IMG/VR virus record: IMGVR_UViG_3300017917_004426
Location: 1-64,000 of that record
Source: a virus
Strand: one strand, 5' to 3'
DNA: 64,000 nt
In this document: piece by piece, positions 8,501 through 16,697 of the stretch
How the letters are laid out: every line of letters starts with the position of its first letter
Position numbering within the stretch: position 1 is the stretch's first letter
Position numbers and translations under genes: made by a program
The notes under the pieces: generated by a model
Seen by the model: only the letters and a program-made list of their open reading frames with translations
What the model was told of the DNA's origin: nothing
Database searches by the model: none

Positions 8501-10290
8501 TAACATTAAGTGGCAGTTACGGTGATTCAAATGTTGTATCATTGATGGGGGCATTTGGTAGCAACGCCATATCCACCACAGGTAATGTGTCGGCCAATAA
8601 TTTGATTGCTACAGGTAACGCCAATGTGCTGACCCTGACCACTCGCAACGGTGATTCAAACAACAGTTATGCCAGTCCACAGATCATCATGGGCTATGCT
8701 GGTACGGCAGACTACCCATCGTTCATACATACCACACACAATGCTGGAACTCCAGTAGACAACACTATTGAATTTTGGACTAACGATGGAACTCAATTTG
8801 GCACATTCCCAGCCAATGCTGTATTGGGCCTCACAGTTACCAATGGCAACATTGAAACTGGTGGCATACTAACTGACAACTATTATTATGCCAATGGCAC
8901 ACCAGTGAGTTTTGGTGGCGGCGGTAGCGGAACAGTAACCAACATTCAAGGCAATGGCGTAGTATCTGGCCTATCACTCACAGGCAATGTGTCAACCACA
9001 GGCAATTTGACATTAGGTGGCACATTAAATCTCTCCAATGTGTCTGGCAATATCACAACAACTGGCAATATCACCAGTGGCAACATCATTGCCACGGCTA
9101 ATGTGTTGGGCAATGGTTACGCAAGATTTGCTGGAACTTTTGATGAGTCACAGGCTGCAACCGCAGGCTTATATTTAGGTTATGCGGGCGGCACTCCTAG
9201 AATGATGTTTGGCACAGGCAACACACTACAAACATTTGAAATTGACAATGACGGCGGAAATCTGCGATTTTACCAACCCGGCGTAACCAAGGCCACACTA
9301 AATTCAAACGGTAATTTCTCGGCAGTAGGTAACATCACCGGTAATTATATTCTTGGTAATGGTAGCCAACTGACTGGATTACCAGCCACATATGGCAACT
9401 CAAATGTCACAACCTTGTTAGGAGCCTTGGGCAGTAATAACATTTCTACCACAGGCACAGTGTCAACTGGTAACATCACAGGTGGCAATGTGTTAACAGG
9501 TGGCCTGGTATCTGCCACAGCCAATGTCACTGGCGGTAACATTTTGACAGGCGGATTGATCAGTGCCGCAGGCAATGTCACAGCACAAAATTTTATTGGT
9601 AACATTTCTATCACTGGCAATGTCACAGGTACAAGTGCCAATGTCACACTAGTTGCCGGTAGTTATTCAACGGTTGTCAGTAACGATGGTAATGTTACAG
9701 CACCATCAACAGGTTATTTGCAGGGCGGAACATTAAAATCAACCAATTCAACTGGCAATGAAGGCGGCGAGTTACAATTGGCCTTGGCACCAAACGCCAC
9801 TATATCTGGTAGCACTGTCAGTTTTGATAGCTATGTAAACAGAGTTAGAATTTTTGAAGGCGGCGGAAATGCCCGTGGCGTCTATATTGACTTGTCCAAA
9901 GCACCAGATGGTGTCGGTGGCGAATTATCTTACAAAGCCAGTGGATTTGTTGACGCAGGTGTCGATGTTACATTAGGTAATCTACGAGCACGGATACCAA
10001 CATCAGGTAATCGTAGTTTACAGGTGTCAACAGTGTCAGGCACTTACAGTATAAGTGGTAGTGAAGTATATTATGCTGGTGGTGTTGGCGGTTCTTATAT
10101 TGATGGTGGAGGTCCGCTTAGTGTTACTACTACACCAACATACTTACGAGCATCAAACAGTTTTAATGCCGCCGGTCAGGTTGACACTTGGAATATTATG
10201 GATACATCCGCTGGTCTTGCTTGGAGAATAACTTGTATCATTGGTGTTAGTTACAATAACAATATGATCTCTATCGAACGGTTGGTCTAA
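5530..10290 (+). CDS. Giant tail-fibre/adhesin protein
   Basis: 1,586 residues from the ATG at 5530; an in-frame TTG at 5470 is upstream of the promoter box and was rejected. The N-terminus (INVGEVANDGTGESLRDAF.AVNNNFANVW) is a recurrent virion-anchoring module of phage fibres. The body is built of repeats of the type W(T/N)FD-x-x-GNLTLPGN (at least five copies), a glycine-rich stretch near residues 540-680 (GGSGGDIKIRGGQGMAGGEGG) and NVTGN/GNGSQLTGL spacers, all typical of trimeric beta-structured shafts. The segment at 7561-7840 is repeated almost unchanged in the fibre gene at 12182. It is probably a long fibre or part of the host-recognition apparatus. Stop and next start overlap (TAATG). 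Confidence 0.8.
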   Translation: MSEPQQIINVGEVANDGTGESLRDAFNAVNNNFANVWAAGPVNSQVVISNNRISTNETNLDLVLAGNGIGTVTVASTTVPSIDAVYDLGQANRRFDEVHAVYYYGNGAYLTGINANGGSGGNVYFSQGAPDDASIGDIWIESDTGVQYLYFNDNTSNQWAEMEAYQSFSSTSANADTGNWAFTNNVIYNINGGSIDNSDLTHGPTALLSIPTNGNAITPVTVLNYYGNITLVAAASPGNTKSWTFDSSGNLTLPGNTFSVNYANGTQVNIGGGSYGNANVADFLADFGANNISTTGSVTANTFQTNGNLVIGDIGFTPGSAIINNGNSFLVFAQGVNAAASMGWAENIFAPGNLAYIDFNTNQTGNISIITGNNVGNTYQWTFDKDGTLYFPVSDTNIQQQRYGMGNLAAYLDGGWTIGEYNGTNSGTEGIRINPGIEGPADIILPADAANVPVSVNNYIGGVIVNAGNGTVQLSAGANSWLLNSDASVQFPQIYTARGDTTSGNIYGYTLVMGDGENEAIITTPNGIGGDSVRLVINPGKGADGTSGEGGDIYLWAGRGGSGDVANLIGGGSGGDIKIRGGQGMAGGEGGYIRIEAGDGDNQNSPGGYPGFIEITGGQGGNAAPGGYVRILAGTGDIIGGDANISAGTGLNGPGGNVNISSGGGATAGNVNVTSAGNTWTFDNSGNLTLPGGGIVYGNPYTPSGAPGNTITLQPAGSGTVTDQRLLIYPTAADGDHIHLTSGNLYQTELFLGSDNLYVKLANTGNVVVNANDNNGNSFQYVFGADSTITFPDSGLSIDSGYYSGNAGFVAGSGVAAVMTELYSSGNTAAQILLNRPQIDHTIQLSLYPDSADPATTWTFDDTGNLTAPGNIMANTFVSNAFNVVTAGNLSITSQYGLGFTGTILEDNGTLELLANGTGGCVIVGWDSSYGNGLGNIAAISFNQVAGGEGNVVVRTGNIAATEYNWNFDSTGNLTLPGNSFAVNYANGNPVTLSGSYGDSNVVSLMGAFGSNAISTTGNVSANNLIATGNANVLTLTTRNGDSNNSYASPQIIMGYAGTADYPSFIHTTHNAGTPVDNTIEFWTNDGTQFGTFPANAVLGLTVTNGNIETGGILTDNYYYANGTPVSFGGGGSGTVTNIQGNGVVSGLSLTGNVSTTGNLTLGGTLNLSNVSGNITTTGNITSGNIIATANVLGNGYARFAGTFDESQAATAGLYLGYAGGTPRMMFGTGNTLQTFEIDNDGGNLRFYQPGVTKATLNSNGNFSAVGNITGNYILGNGSQLTGLPATYGNSNVTTLLGALGSNNISTTGTVSTGNITGGNVLTGGLVSATANVTGGNILTGGLISAAGNVTAQNFIGNISITGNVTGTSANVTLVAGSYSTVVSNDGNVTAPSTGYLQGGTLKSTNSTGNEGGELQLALAPNATISGSTVSFDSYVNRVRIFEGGGNARGVYIDLSKAPDGVGGELSYKASGFVDAGVDVTLGNLRARIPTSGNRSLQVSTVSGTYSISGSEVYYAGGVGGSYIDGGGPLSVTTTPTYLRASNSFNAAGQVDTWNIMDTSAGLAWRITCIIGVSYNNNMISIERLV
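7561..7840 (+). repeat. Duplicated fibre module A, copy 1
   Basis: Encodes WTFDNSGNLTLPGGG followed by GNPYTPSGAPGNTITLQPAG, PTAADGDHIHLTSGN, ELFLGSDNLYVKLANTGN. Copy 2 at 13268-13545 encodes nearly the same residues with scattered silent changes. Confidence 0.8.
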
Positions 10291-10976
10291 TGATTATTCA
10301 AGGTGTAACCCTTAATGGTGTAAGAGTTGTTGATGCTAGTATCATCACACAAAACTTGGCCATATGGATTGATGCTAACAACAGTTCCAGTTATTCAGGC
10401 ACTGGCACAGCCATAACAGATTTGTCAGGTAATGGCCGCACACAGAATTTAGTAAGTGCTACACAGTTTGTTACCCTAAGTGGCATTGAGTGTTTTGACT
10501 GCACATCGACCAATGCTATATCAGCCGCCAGTATAGGACCGGTGTTGCCTACTACGGGGTTTACCTACATTGCCTGGGCTAGAATGATTGCCAGCAGTGC
10601 AGGCTATCGCACATTGTTTAGAACTAGCCCTAACGATCATCCTTTGTTGATCAATATTGGTACCAATACTTTAGGTATGTGGGATAACAACGGTACTAGT
10701 TTCAACTCAGCAGGTTATAATGTTGCTGGTTTGGCCAATGTGTGGGCACAGTGGGCAGTATCTGGTAGCAGTAGTGGACAAACATTTTATATCAATGGCC
10801 AACAGGTAGGAACTACTACACAATCTGCCGCAGGTAACAGTCACAACTACACAGGCAATATTCCCCCAAGCCAGCCCTTTGGTTACATAGCCAATATGTT
10901 TTTGTATACTACCATACTCACACAAGAACAAATACAGCAAAACTACTACGGACTAAAAGGGACATTTGGCTTATGA
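10290..10976 (+). CDS. LamG/concanavalin A-like lectin-fold fibre protein
   Basis: 228 residues. The opening LAIWIDANNSSSYSGTGTAI.DLSGNGR and the closing GYIANMFLYTTILTQEQIQQNY are characteristic of LamG/concanavalin A-like jelly-roll domains that bind carbohydrate; TFYINGQQVG is the usual middle strand. It is translationally coupled to the giant fibre gene (TAATG), so it is a likely tip or receptor-binding subunit. No catalytic residues were recognised. The specific receptor cannot be inferred. Confidence 0.72.
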   Translation: MIIQGVTLNGVRVVDASIITQNLAIWIDANNSSSYSGTGTAITDLSGNGRTQNLVSATQFVTLSGIECFDCTSTNAISAASIGPVLPTTGFTYIAWARMIASSAGYRTLFRTSPNDHPLLINIGTNTLGMWDNNGTSFNSAGYNVAGLANVWAQWAVSGSSSGQTFYINGQQVGTTTQSAAGNSHNYTGNIPPSQPFGYIANMFLYTTILTQEQIQQNYYGLKGTFGL

Positions 10977-11002
10977 TCTTTTGAGGCCTAAATCTCAAAA
11001 GA
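10977..11002 (+). terminator. Hairpin after the lectin-fold gene
   Basis: TCTTTTGAG / CTCAAAAGA, a perfect 9-bp stem with an 8-base loop, begins right after the stop codon. It lacks a T run, so it is a weak or RNA-processing/stability element rather than a textbook terminator. Confidence 0.45.
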
Positions 11003-11012
11003 CCCACTGCAC

Positions 11013-11018
11013 TAAATA
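11013..11018 (+). promoter_or_regulatory. Late-promoter-like TAAATA box
   Basis: TAAATA, seven bases, then ATG 11026. Predicted +1 at 11024 (2-base leader); no Shine-Dalgarno. Confidence 0.55.
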
Positions 11019-11025
11019 TTAAGAT

Positions 11026-12162
11026 ATGGCAACTACACTGAATTTTCCCACCAACCCCACGGTAAATCAACTGTACAGCTTTGGCGGCAAAACTTGGATT
11101 TGGACTGGACAAGCCTGGCGTTTAAATCCACAGGGTGCTATAAACGGCATTGTTATCGGAAATGCTCAACCTGCTGCTGGCACTTTTACCACGCTCACAG
11201 CCAATACCCTAAATGTAACCAACGAAATTGTATATGCTAACTTGGCAGTGGGAAATCTGGCAGTAAGCAATGTCAGTGTAACAGGCAATGTAAATTCGGC
11301 ATTGAATGTGCGTGGAAATGTTACAGGTACCAATGTTGTAACAGGTGGAGAAGTTGTTGCGTCAGGCAATATCAGCACACTGTCTGAGATCAGCGCATTA
11401 GGCAATATAACAACTAGTGGGTACTTTGTTGGCGATGGTAGTCAACTGTCAAATGTCACTGCTGGGTCGCAGATTGTGTCAGGCAACAGCAATGTGGCTG
11501 TTCAGGGCGCAGGCGGAAATGTTTCTGTAGGCGTTCATGGTGTTGCAAACGTAGCGGTGTTCACTCCCACAGGCGTACAAACATCCAATGTCAATGCCAC
11601 AGGTGCAATTAGTGCTGTAGGCAATATTTCTGGACAGTATTTTGTTGGTAATGGCAGCCAACTTACTGGCATTGTAACGTCTGGTGGCAGTTCAATTAAT
11701 AACGGCAATAGCAATGTAACAATTGCTGGTACCAATGCCAACGTCACAGTCAGTGTTAATAACATTGCAAATGTGGCAGTTTTTAGTCCCACACAACTCA
11801 GCGTGGCAGGCAATGTTGTGGCCAACAACTTTGTGGGCAGCGGACAAGCACTTACGGGTGTGCTGGCTGATCGTGGCAGCGACACAAATAACTGGAACAC
11901 GCTGACTGAAATGGGTGTGTATACGGTAAATAGAATAAGTTGGTCAGGAACCAGTGGCACTCCGTTGGACAGCCAGGTTTTTGTAGGATTATTGGAAGTG
12001 ATAAACAGCACAAACACTGCTATTACACAGGTATTTTACCCAGGTACAACACAGCCAGGAGATCAAAAAATACAGTGGAATCGCAGCAATTGGGCAGGAA
12101 CATGGACCGATTGGATCAAAATTGTTAATGATTTTCAAGTGGTCACCGGTGGTGAGTTTTAA
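11026..12162 (+). CDS. Tail-fibre protein with pyocin-knob-like C-terminus
   Basis: 378 residues. The N-terminus TLNFPTNPTVNQLYSFGGKTW followed by GQAWR is a common fibre opening. Residues about 30-280 are GN-rich shaft repeats (NVTGTNVVTGG, GNGSQLTGI). The last 90 residues (RGSDTNNWNTLTEMGVY..., then IQWNRSNWAGTWTDWIKI) match the pyocin-knob/carbohydrate-binding tip found in many phage fibres: paired tryptophans and a terminal W-x-x-W-x-K. Likely a short receptor-binding fibre. The gene has its own late-type box and appears leaderless. Confidence 0.75.
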   Translation: MATTLNFPTNPTVNQLYSFGGKTWIWTGQAWRLNPQGAINGIVIGNAQPAAGTFTTLTANTLNVTNEIVYANLAVGNLAVSNVSVTGNVNSALNVRGNVTGTNVVTGGEVVASGNISTLSEISALGNITTSGYFVGDGSQLSNVTAGSQIVSGNSNVAVQGAGGNVSVGVHGVANVAVFTPTGVQTSNVNATGAISAVGNISGQYFVGNGSQLTGIVTSGGSSINNGNSNVTIAGTNANVTVSVNNIANVAVFSPTQLSVAGNVVANNFVGSGQALTGVLADRGSDTNNWNTLTEMGVYTVNRISWSGTSGTPLDSQVFVGLLEVINSTNTAITQVFYPGTTQPGDQKIQWNRSNWAGTWTDWIKIVNDFQVVTGGEF

Positions 12163-12181
12163 GGCAAAATAGGAAAATAAA

Positions 12182-15100
12182 ATGTCGAATACAATTTTAA
12201 TCAAACGCTCAGGTACAGCAAACTCTGTTCCTGCCAGTGGTAATCTAGCATTAGGTGAGTTGGCAATCAACTACCAAGACGGCAATTTATTTTACAAAGA
12301 TGCCGGCGGTACAGTTCAAACCATTGCCAGCAAGCAGTTTGTGTCAGTGTCTGGCAATATTACAGGTGGCAATGTCAATGCTGCTGGATTGAGTCTTAGC
12401 GGCAATGTGCTCAGTGCAATCAACAGCACTTCAAATATTACTACTTCGGCCAACGTATCCGGCAACTATATTTTGGGTAACGGTTATTTCTTAACTGGTG
12501 TTATCACTTCAGTTGCCAACATCAACAACGGTACATCAAATGTAACAGTTGTAAGTTCGGGAGGTAACGTCACAGTTGGAGTAGGTGGAACTGGCAACGT
12601 AGTTGTGTTTGCCTCAACTGGCCAGTATACAACTGGTTTGATCAGTGCCAATGGAAACATAACCGGCGGCAATATTTTAACTGGTGGTGTGGTCAGCGCA
12701 AGCGGCAATGTTACCGGCAACTACTTTATTGGTAATGGTAGTCAGTTAACTGGAGTTGCAGCCAGCAGTGTTGACGCAGGCAATTTGGTTGGTAACACAC
12801 TTAGCCCAAATGTAATATACTCAAGTTTGACATCAGTTGGCACACTCAGCAGTTTGAGTGTAAGTGGAAACATTGACGGCGGTAATCTCAACACAGGTGG
12901 TGCAATCAGTGCAACCGGCAACATCTCTGGTGGCAACATTGTTACTACTGGACCCAATGGCAATATTTTTGGTGCTAATGTAATCAGCGGCGTAACACTC
13001 AGTGCTTCCTCGTCTGTTGTTACAGTTGGTATCAGCGCCACAGGCACAGTGGATTTTGTTAGTTCTGGAAATATCAGTCTGGGCAACTTGGGTAATATTC
13101 ATATTGGCGGCGGATCAAATGGATATTTGTTAACCACTGATGGCGCCGGTAATTTGACATGGACCGCAACTGCATCTACCACCGAAATTTACAATGGTAA
13201 CAGTAATGTAACTATTCCATTTGCTAACGGCAACGTGTATATCAATGCCAATGCTGCTGTAGATCAGCAATGGAACTTTGATACCACTGGCAACTTGGCA
13301 TTCCCAGGTGGTGGTATTATCTATGGTAACCCTTTCACACCAAGCGGTGCTCCGGGCAATACAATTACTCTTCAGCCAGCCGGATCTGGAGTCACAACCA
13401 CTCAGCAGTTGTTGATATACCCTACAGCAGCTGATGGTGACCACATACACTTGACCAGCGGCAATCTGTTACAGACAGAATTGTTCTTGGGTAGCGATGA
13501 TTTTTATGTAAAGTTGGCCAATACTGGTAATATTGTACTCAACAGCAGTGGCAATACTGGTCAATGGGTATTTGACACAACTGGCAATTTGTCAGCATCG
13601 GGCAATATCATAACCACAGCCAATGTTAATGGTGCCAACTTTAATGGTAATGTTTTTGGTACTACTGTAAGTGCAAGTGGCAATATAACAAGCGGAAATG
13701 TCAACACCAGCGGATTGAGTTTGAGCGGTAATGTGCTCAGTGACCTTAATTCAACCAGCAACATTACCACATCAGCCAATGTAACTGCTGGAAACTTTGC
13801 AACAACAGGAGCAAGTGGAAACATCACTGGTGCTAATGTAATTTCAGCAGTGACTTTGTCGGCCACTTCGGGTGTGCTCACAGCCAACTTGAGTTTGAGT
13901 GGCAATGTACTCAGCGATCTAAACTCAACCAGCAACATCACTACATCGGCCAATATCACAGGTGGTAATGTACTGTTTGGATCTGGTGTTGTCAGTGGTA
14001 CAGGCAACATCATCAGTGGTAATTTGAATGCAGCCGGACTGAGTTTGAGTTCGAATGTTTTGTCAGAACTGAATTCCACCTCAAACATCACTACAACTGC
14101 CAACATTACAGGTGGTAATATATTAGGCGGTTCTGGTATAATTTCTACTTCTGGTAATATAACAGGTGGAAATCTAAACGCTGCTGGATTGAGCCTAAGT
14201 TCAAATGTTGTATCGGCACTGAATTCAACCAGCAACATCACCACAACTGCCAACATTTCTGGCGGCAATGTGCTGTCGACTTATTTGTCAGCCAGTGGTA
14301 ATGTTGATGGGTCAAATGTCAATGTTGGCACAACATTGTATACTCCGAGCATTGTTGGTAATACTGCAATCACTATCACAACCACGGCCAATGCCAACAT
14401 TAATTTGCAACCTAATGGCACTGGTAATATTGTTCTGTCTAACACTGTCATTAACGGTTTGGCAGAACCGCAGCAGAATCAAGATGCGGCCACCAAGTAC
14501 TATGTTGACAATTTAGCAACAACTGGTTTTGCGTTCCACCCACCAGTTTTTGCTACCACAAACACAGATTTGGCCACAGCCACAGGCGGCTCAATTACCT
14601 ACACACAACCTAACGGTGCAGGTAATGGTATTGGTGCTGTACTGACCACAACCGGCTCATTCAACTTAATTGACACTGCTAACATTCAAACCATTGGTAC
14701 CAGAGTGTTGGTCAAGAACGAAGCCAATGCAGTATACAACGGTGTGTATACCTGGGCTAATACCACAGCCATTGTGCGTTCCACAGATGCTGATGAGTAT
14801 GGCCCAGACAGTACACAAGCATTGAGTATAAACGATTACTTCTTCACACAAAGTGGTAATGTAAACGCTGGCGCTGCGTTTGTTGTCAGCGCACCAGCAG
14901 GTACCATTACATTTGGTACTTCAAATATCACATTCAGTCAGTTTAGCAGTACACAAGTTTACTCAGCCAATACCAATGCTGGTCTAAGCCTTACAGGCAC
15001 AGTGTTCAGCGCCAAAGTTGACAACGATACCACAGCATTTGATGGCGGTGGTAATATTATTGTCAAAGCCAGTGCCAACTTGGTAACACCAAACATTGGC

Positions 15101-16147
15101 AATGCAACTGGTCAGACTTTGAGCGTAACAGGAACTGTAACCGGTGGCAATGTTAGTGCTGGATCTGGTTACATCACTACAACTGGCAATATTACTGGTG
15201 GCAATTTAATAACCGGTGGCATAATCTCAGCCACAGGCAATATTACTGGTGGCAATTTAAGCACTACAGGATCTGGTGGTAATATCAGCGGTGCCAATGT
15301 AATCAGCGGTGTGACATTATCGGCCAGTGGTAATCTTATTGCTGGTAATATAAATGCCGCAGGATTGAGTCTCAGCTCAAATGTTGTGAGTAACTTGAAT
15401 GTTACTGCCAACATTGCAGGCGGTAATATTTCAACAGTTAGCTTGTTGACCACAAACAACTTCAGTATTACTGGTGATATAACTGGTAATTTGGTACCAT
15501 CAGCTAACTTAACTTACAACCTAGGTAATGCAAGTAATCTCTGGAAAGACTTGTACCTATCAGGCAACAGTATTTTCCTGGGCACTCAAACCATCAGTTC
15601 TAATGTGTCTGGAGTCAGTGTTGGATCAGGTGATTTTGCAGCCGGTAATATAAACACCACAGGCAACGTATCGGCCGCTGGCAATTTAATTGCTGGAAAC
15701 GTAGAATTTGGTTCAGGTGTTGTAACCGGAACTGGCAATATCACTGGCGGTAATTTGTTGTTTGGAACAGGCATTGTGTCTGGCTCGGGCAATGTGATCG
15801 CGGGTAATGTGCTATTTGGCACAGGCGTTGTAAGCGGCACTGGCAATGTGCTTGGCAATAATTTTGTTGGTAATGTATTTGCCACATTTACAAGTGCTAC
15901 CGGAAACGTCACAGCCGGTAATGTACTGTTTGGCTCAGGAATTGTATCTGGTTCAGGCAACATCACTGGCGGCAATATACTTGCTGGTTCCGGTATTATT
16001 TCGACTTCTGGTGACGTTACAGGTGGAAACATTTTGTTTGGCTCAGGCATTGTGAGTGGTACTGGCAATATCACAGGAGGCAATATCTACCAAGGCATTT
16101 ACCAGGTGTTAGATACAGCATCAACAGTAGATGGCGGACTGTATTAA
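12182..16147 (+). CDS. Large tail-fibre protein with GN-rich repeats
   Basis: 1,321 residues. The N-terminus ILIKRSGTANSVPASGNLA followed by LGELAINYQDGNLFYKD is a widespread fibre/tropism-determinant N-terminal module. The body contains six copies of a roughly 30-residue unit (AAGLSLSSNVVSALNSTSNI, then TTTANISGGN), one copy of module A (13268-13545) and one copy of module B (14460-15120: KYYVDNLATTGFAFH..., then IQTIGTRVLVKNEANAVYNG). Module B looks like a globular knob within the shaft. It ends with 16-residue GSG(I/V)VSG-type repeats. The start has a weak Shine-Dalgarno (AGGAAA). Confidence 0.78.
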   Translation: MSNTILIKRSGTANSVPASGNLALGELAINYQDGNLFYKDAGGTVQTIASKQFVSVSGNITGGNVNAAGLSLSGNVLSAINSTSNITTSANVSGNYILGNGYFLTGVITSVANINNGTSNVTVVSSGGNVTVGVGGTGNVVVFASTGQYTTGLISANGNITGGNILTGGVVSASGNVTGNYFIGNGSQLTGVAASSVDAGNLVGNTLSPNVIYSSLTSVGTLSSLSVSGNIDGGNLNTGGAISATGNISGGNIVTTGPNGNIFGANVISGVTLSASSSVVTVGISATGTVDFVSSGNISLGNLGNIHIGGGSNGYLLTTDGAGNLTWTATASTTEIYNGNSNVTIPFANGNVYINANAAVDQQWNFDTTGNLAFPGGGIIYGNPFTPSGAPGNTITLQPAGSGVTTTQQLLIYPTAADGDHIHLTSGNLLQTELFLGSDDFYVKLANTGNIVLNSSGNTGQWVFDTTGNLSASGNIITTANVNGANFNGNVFGTTVSASGNITSGNVNTSGLSLSGNVLSDLNSTSNITTSANVTAGNFATTGASGNITGANVISAVTLSATSGVLTANLSLSGNVLSDLNSTSNITTSANITGGNVLFGSGVVSGTGNIISGNLNAAGLSLSSNVLSELNSTSNITTTANITGGNILGGSGIISTSGNITGGNLNAAGLSLSSNVVSALNSTSNITTTANISGGNVLSTYLSASGNVDGSNVNVGTTLYTPSIVGNTAITITTTANANINLQPNGTGNIVLSNTVINGLAEPQQNQDAATKYYVDNLATTGFAFHPPVFATTNTDLATATGGSITYTQPNGAGNGIGAVLTTTGSFNLIDTANIQTIGTRVLVKNEANAVYNGVYTWANTTAIVRSTDADEYGPDSTQALSINDYFFTQSGNVNAGAAFVVSAPAGTITFGTSNITFSQFSSTQVYSANTNAGLSLTGTVFSAKVDNDTTAFDGGGNIIVKASANLVTPNIGNATGQTLSVTGTVTGGNVSAGSGYITTTGNITGGNLITGGIISATGNITGGNLSTTGSGGNISGANVISGVTLSASGNLIAGNINAAGLSLSSNVVSNLNVTANIAGGNISTVSLLTTNNFSITGDITGNLVPSANLTYNLGNASNLWKDLYLSGNSIFLGTQTISSNVSGVSVGSGDFAAGNINTTGNVSAAGNLIAGNVEFGSGVVTGTGNITGGNLLFGTGIVSGSGNVIAGNVLFGTGVVSGTGNVLGNNFVGNVFATFTSATGNVTAGNVLFGSGIVSGSGNITGGNILAGSGIISTSGDVTGGNILFGSGIVSGTGNITGGNIYQGIYQVLDTASTVDGGLY
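13268..13545 (+). repeat. Duplicated fibre module A, copy 2
   Basis: Partner of 7561-7840. Same residue order (GNPFTPSGAPGNTITLQPAG, PTAADGDHIHLTSGN, ELFLGSDDFYVKLANTGN), pointing to recombination or duplication between adjacent fibre genes. Confidence 0.8.
14460..15120 (+). repeat. Duplicated fibre module B, copy 1
   Basis: About 220 residues (TTGFAFHPPVFATTNTDLAT through ITFGTSNITFSQFSSTQVY to LVTPNIGNATG) repeated near-identically at 18765-19430 in the next large fibre gene. Confidence 0.85.
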
Positions 16148-16150
16148 TAG

Positions 16151-16156
16151 TAAATA
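16151..16156 (+). promoter_or_regulatory. Late-promoter-like TAAATA box
   Basis: TAAATA, six bases, ATG 16163; predicted +1 at 16162. No Shine-Dalgarno. Confidence 0.55.
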
Positions 16157-16162
16157 TGATCA

Positions 16163-16669
16163 ATGACAAATACAGTACAGCTCAAACGGTCAAGTGTACC
16201 TAATTCAGTTCCTAGTGCCGGGAATTTAGTTCCGGGCGAGTTGGCCATCAACTACGCTGATGGTAATTTATTTTACAAAAATTCCAGCAATACTGTTACA
16301 GTTATTGCCAGTAACCAGTTTGTAAGTGTCACTGGTAATGTAACTGGAAATTACATACTAGGTAATGGTAGCCAACTTACTGGAATTAACGCTACATCGT
16401 CCCAAATATCCAATGGAACCAGCAATGTAGCAATTATTGCGGCCAATGGCAATGTTCAAGTTGCTGTGGCCAATGTGGCAAATTCAGTTGTGATGGGTGC
16501 TGGCAGTTTGTTTGTACAAGGCCCAATCTCAACGCCAAAAGTCATAAACACCCTAGCTCTTGTGCCAAATGCAGTAAATTCTGTGATGATCAGCCCCCTG
16601 ACCATATCAGCAGCGGGCAACATTTTTGTGCCTACAGATTCTACACTCACAATCTTTACACCAACATGA
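16163..16669 (+). CDS. Short tail-fibre protein
   Basis: 168 residues with the same N-terminal module as the preceding gene (VQLKRSSVPNSVPSAGNL, then PGELAINYADGNLFYKN) and one GNGSQLTGI spacer, but only a short C-terminal part (NTLALVPNAVNSVMISPLTI). It is a compact relative of the flanking giants and may be an alternative or accessory fibre, or the remnant of a longer one. Predicted leaderless start. Confidence 0.65.
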   Translation: MTNTVQLKRSSVPNSVPSAGNLVPGELAINYADGNLFYKNSSNTVTVIASNQFVSVTGNVTGNYILGNGSQLTGINATSSQISNGTSNVAIIAANGNVQVAVANVANSVVMGAGSLFVQGPISTPKVINTLALVPNAVNSVMISPLTISAAGNIFVPTDSTLTIFTPT

Positions 16670-16672
16670 TGC

Positions 16673-16678
16673 TAAATA
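16673..16678 (+). promoter_or_regulatory. Late-promoter-like TAAATA box
   Basis: TAAATA at 25-20 bases before ATG 16698; the predicted leader of about 14 bases includes ACGAGGA as Shine-Dalgarno. Confidence 0.55.
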
Positions 16679-16697
16679 TCAAATACGAGGATAAATC

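Noticed and set aside
13561-14268. Long minus-strand open frame (235 codons) within the fibre gene
   Set aside because: It mirrors the GN/ST-rich repeats on the plus strand and reads as low-complexity Pro/Leu/Val sequence. The same happens at 18101-18772 and 15586-16083. No ribosome site or promoter.
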